Source of the DNA: Nitrospirota bacterium
Lineage (GTDB): Bacteria; Nitrospirota; Thermodesulfovibrionia; Thermodesulfovibrionales; UBA6898
Reading direction: 5' to 3'
NCBI GenBank assembly: GCA_021787505.1
Contig: JAJYLU010000068.1
Coordinates: forward strand, 1-7,639
DNA length: 7,639 nucleotides
The position numbers and the translations under genes were made by a program. The notes beneath the pieces were generated by a model. The model did no database searches, was not told the origin of the DNA, and was given only the letters and a program-made list of their open reading frames with translations. Positions 6,313 through 7,639 of this stretch are shown here, piece after piece; the stretch's first letter is position 1; every line of letters begins with the position of its first letter.

Positions 6313-6834
6313 TTATTTTGCCGGCGGAGACTGCCTGGCCGGGAACTTCTTCTCGACTTCAGCCAGAATGTCTGCTTTCAGCTTTGACAGCGCTTCCTTG
6401 AATGACTCATTTGAGAGCAGTTCTTTGGGAAGCGCATCGAATCTCCGTGCAATCGCCTCACGCAGAAAATCACCGGCCTGACTGACCTGCCGGTCGATCG
6501 AGGCCTGGGTGCTGACGGTGGCATCGATGAGGCGGCTGATCTGCTCGTTGTTGATCGCCATCTTCTGGTCGAGCGCCTCGAGAGACAGAACCACCTGGTC
6601 GAGCCTGTCCGCGCTCTGCTTGGTCGACACTGCGGAGAGCTGAGAAAAAGTCATGATCTCTCCCTGGCATTCGCCGGCCAGACCTACGGTGCGCGGCGGT
6701 ATCCATGTGCCGAGACATATCCGGGTGCCCCCCGGGGTCGAGATAAAAGTGTAATCATCCTCGGACTCGGCTTGCGTTGCCGCCAAAGCAAAAAAAATCG
6801 CCAACATTGCTGCGGTGCAAAGCAGTTTTTTCAT
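6313..6834 (-). CDS. Secreted coiled-coil protein of unknown function
   Basis: I do not recognise this 173-residue protein. It begins with a clear Sec signal peptide (MKKLLCTAAMLAIFFALAATQA, basic start, hydrophobic core, cleavage likely after Ala22), so it acts in the periplasm or outside. The mature N-terminus (about 23-60) is short and rich in Gly/Pro/Thr, with two cysteines (Cys40 and Cys56) 16 apart that could form a disulfide. From about 63 to 165 it is strongly helical, with heptad-like spacing of Leu, Ile, Val and Ala (for example DRLDQVVLSLEALDQKM), suggesting a coiled coil or oligomerisation rod. The tail is Lys/Pro-rich (FPARQSPPAK). There is no haem motif, lipobox or membrane anchor after the signal. 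The start is preceded by GGGGGAGAGAG. It lies 66 bp ahead of sorA on the same strand, so it may belong to the sulfite operon, but sorA has its own promoter-like sequence in the gap. Confidence 0.85.
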   Translation of the reverse strand: MKKLLCTAAMLAIFFALAATQAESEDDYTFISTPGGTRICLGTWIPPRTVGLAGECQGEIMTFSQLSAVSTKQSADRLDQVVLSLEALDQKMAINNEQISRLIDATVSTQASIDRQVSQAGDFLREAIARRFDALPKELLSNESFKEALSKLKADILAEVEKKFPARQSPPAK

Positions 6835-6852
6835 CTCTCTCCCCCTTTTTTG

Positions 6853-6879
6853 CGGTCCACCGACGATCTGATCGGACCG
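6853..6879. promoter_or_regulatory. Inverted repeat upstream of the secreted coiled-coil gene
   Basis: CGGTCC (6853-6858) pairs with GGACCG (6874-6879); inside, GAT-CTG-ATC can extend the stem after a bulge. On the minus strand it ends about 18 bases before the start codon of the 173-residue gene and is followed by A6 and the G-rich ribosome site. It could be an operator or a leader hairpin; it is not a terminator for that strand. A TATAAG-like -10 (minus strand, around 6888-6893) lies just behind it. Confidence 0.4.
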
Positions 6880-7055
6880 TCATAGTTACTTATATCACGT
6901 AATACGGCCGGACGCCACCTGGACAATCAACTGCCTGCCGCAGCTTACGGAAATAAAGAGGCCCGGGCGCGCATTTCTCGTGTCGGATAGGCCGTCCGGC
7001 CCCCGCGATACCGGCAGTTTGACAGTTTTTGGGAGATTTTCGAATTGAATTGTTG

Positions 7056-7061
7056 TATAAT
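7056..7061 (+). promoter_or_regulatory. Probable -10 box (TATAAT) of the SWIB protein gene
   Basis: A perfect TATAAT sits 70 bp before the start codon, giving a leader of about 60 nt. A perfect -35 hexamer TTGACA occurs at 7019-7024, but 31 bp upstream, too far to work with this -10. At normal distance there is no good -35. A GAATT-N7-AATTC dyad (7047-7063) overlaps the -10 box, preceded by a tandem GAATT at 7042. Control by a regulator is possible. Confidence 0.5.
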
Positions 7062-7130
7062 TCTAGGCAAATGCACTCCGGACACCGGGAGAGCAGAATC
7101 CTGAATCCCAAATCATCAAGGAGGAAAATG

Positions 7131-7517
7131 ATGGCAGCAAAGGGGAAGACAGCGACGAAGAAGCCGGTCAAGAAGGCAACAGCTGCGAAGACAGCGGCGA
7201 AGGGGAAAGCGGCAGCCAAGAAGCCTGTAAAAAAGGCGGCTCCCGCGAAGAAGGTCGCAAAGAAGAGAGCTCCGAATCCCGCATTTATGAAGGCGATGCA
7301 GCCGAGTGAATCGCTTGCGAAGGTCGTAGGAAGTAAAGCGATTCCGAGGACCGAGGTCACCAAGAAGCTCTGGGCGTACATCAAGAAGAACAAGCTTCAG
7401 GATGCGACGAACAAGAGGAACATCAACGCCGATGCAAACCTTGCTGCCGTGTTCGGCGGGAAAAAACAGGTCTCGATGTTCGAGATGACGAAGCTGGTCA
7501 ACAAACACCTCAGTTAA
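7131..7517 (+). CDS. SWIB/MDM2-domain protein with Lys/Ala-rich histone-H1-like tail
   Basis: The 128-residue protein has two parts. Residues 1-51 are almost entirely Lys, Ala, Pro, Thr and Val with AKKPVKKA-type repeats like histone H1 or bacterial Hc1-type tails, expected to bind DNA without sequence specificity. Residues about 52-128 match the SWIB/MDM2 fold: NPAFMKAMQPSESLAKVVGS, then IPRTEVTKKLWAYIKKNKLQ, NKRNINADANLAAVFGG and FEMTKLVNKHLS. Stand-alone SWIB proteins are known in chlamydiae and other bacteria and are presumed to act on chromatin or nucleoid structure; the exact role here is unknown. Two ATGs are adjacent (7128 and 7131). The second lies six bases after AAGGAGG (7118-7124), the better spacing. 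A longer frame from a TTG at 7029 would run across the -10 box and is rejected. The gene is divergent from the orphan secreted-protein gene and ends at a strong terminator, so it is probably monocistronic. Confidence 0.92.
   Translation: MAAKGKTATKKPVKKATAAKTAAKGKAAAKKPVKKAAPAKKVAKKRAPNPAFMKAMQPSESLAKVVGSKAIPRTEVTKKLWAYIKKNKLQDATNKRNINADANLAAVFGGKKQVSMFEMTKLVNKHLS
7137..7256 (+). repeat. Two-unit 60-bp tandem repeat in the SWIB tail
   Basis: Units 7137-7196 and 7197-7256 each encode 20 residues: AKGKTATKKPVKKATAAKTA and AKGKAAAKKPVKKAAPAKKV. The period is exactly 60 bp, and most differences are synonymous or swap Thr and Ala. A third partial unit begins at 7257 with AKKRAP before the SWIB domain. 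This indicates that the tail grew by in-frame duplication. Confidence 0.8.
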
Positions 7518-7532
7518 GAAACAAGTTGTGAC

Positions 7533-7573
7533 AAAGGCAGGAAGGACATATTCCTCTCCTGCCTTTTCTTCTT
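7533..7573 (+). terminator. Rho-independent terminator of the SWIB gene
   Basis: A perfect 10-bp stem, AAAGGCAGGA (7533-7542) with TCCTGCCTTT (7557-7566), closes a 14-nt loop that can add an inner AGGA/TCCT pair. It is followed by the T-rich TTTTCTTCTTCT. It starts 16 bp after the stop codon. On the minus strand only TTTGTC follows the stem, so its action on a convergent gene would be weaker. Confidence 0.88.
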
Positions 7574-7574
7574 C

Positions 7575-7639
7575 TCAGGCCCTTCTTGTCCTACCCCCCG
7601 AATAAGGGTAAAGCTTGCGGATCGGGTTCACGATTCTCC
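7575..7639 (-). CDS. Possible C-terminal end of a convergent gene (partial)
   Basis: A minus-strand frame enters from the right edge and ends in TGA at 7577-7575, encoding RIVNPIRKLYPYSGGRTRRA. The codons resemble those of neighbouring genes, and the end sits just behind the SWIB terminator, as expected for a convergent gene. At 21 codons it is too short to identify or to be sure it is coding. Confidence 0.3.
   Translation of the reverse strand, partial: RIVNPIRKLYPYSGGRTRRA

Noticed and set aside
6906..7001. 9-bp inverted repeat GGCCGGACG / CGTCCGGCC, 78 bp apart
   Set aside because: Short, GC-rich and widely spaced; likely by chance in this composition.
1..7639. CRISPR arrays, tRNA/rRNA genes, insertion sequences, phage or toxin-antitoxin genes
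   Set aside because: No spaced direct repeats, no cloverleaf or rRNA-like sequence, and no transposase, integrase or toxin-like product seen on either strand.

Overview
The window is ordinary-looking, densely coded bacterial chromosome of fairly high GC content. It carries seven genes I can support plus one possible gene end. Six run on the minus strand; a small DNA-binding-type protein gene runs on the plus strand at the right end. The gene mix is a PriA-like protein, a P2-like cation ATPase, a Tat-exported sulfite dehydrogenase with a c-type cytochrome, and a SWIB protein with a Lys/Ala-rich tail. This suggests a Gram-negative, respiring, sulfur-handling bacterium. Nitrospirota or a former deltaproteobacterial lineage would fit, but that is inference from gene content only; there is no rRNA or other taxonomic marker.

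Left part (1-3730): the 5' 307 codons of priA (minus strand, running off the left edge) follow 55 bp behind a complete 851-residue P-type cation ATPase. The PriA-like protein keeps the family's fold and several motifs, but the Walker A loop and the DEEH box are degraded, so it is probably not an active ATPase/helicase. The ATPase has all the catalytic motifs and an acidic M4/M6 ion site. A perfect TATAAT lies upstream of its likely start, with an 11-bp palindrome at the -35 position and a larger imperfect inverted repeat behind it.

Middle (3731-4728): an NADP-dependent, F420-reductase-like Rossmann protein is followed (in window order) by about 350 bp with no convincing gene and two small adjacent hairpins.

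Right-centre (4729-6834): a sorA-sorB-like pair (a Tat-exported molybdopterin sulfite dehydrogenase and a small periplasmic cytochrome c) forms a tight operon whose SorA stop codon overlaps the SorB Shine-Dalgarno. The pair has a credible promoter directly upstream. Ahead of that promoter, on the same strand, is an unrecognised secreted coiled-coil protein of 173 residues. SorA would oxidise sulfite to sulfate in the periplasm and pass electrons through SorB to the respiratory chain.

Right end (6835-7639): a divergent intergenic region with several dyads leads to the plus-strand SWIB-domain protein. Its histone-H1-like tail is built from an exact-period 60-bp tandem duplication. The gene ends in a strong rho-independent terminator, after which the C-terminus of a convergent gene may enter from the right edge. 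I see no tRNA, rRNA, CRISPR array, insertion sequence or phage gene. I did not find a clear novel multi-gene system. The most unusual items are the motif-less PriA, the duplicated SWIB tail and the orphan secreted protein beside sorAB.
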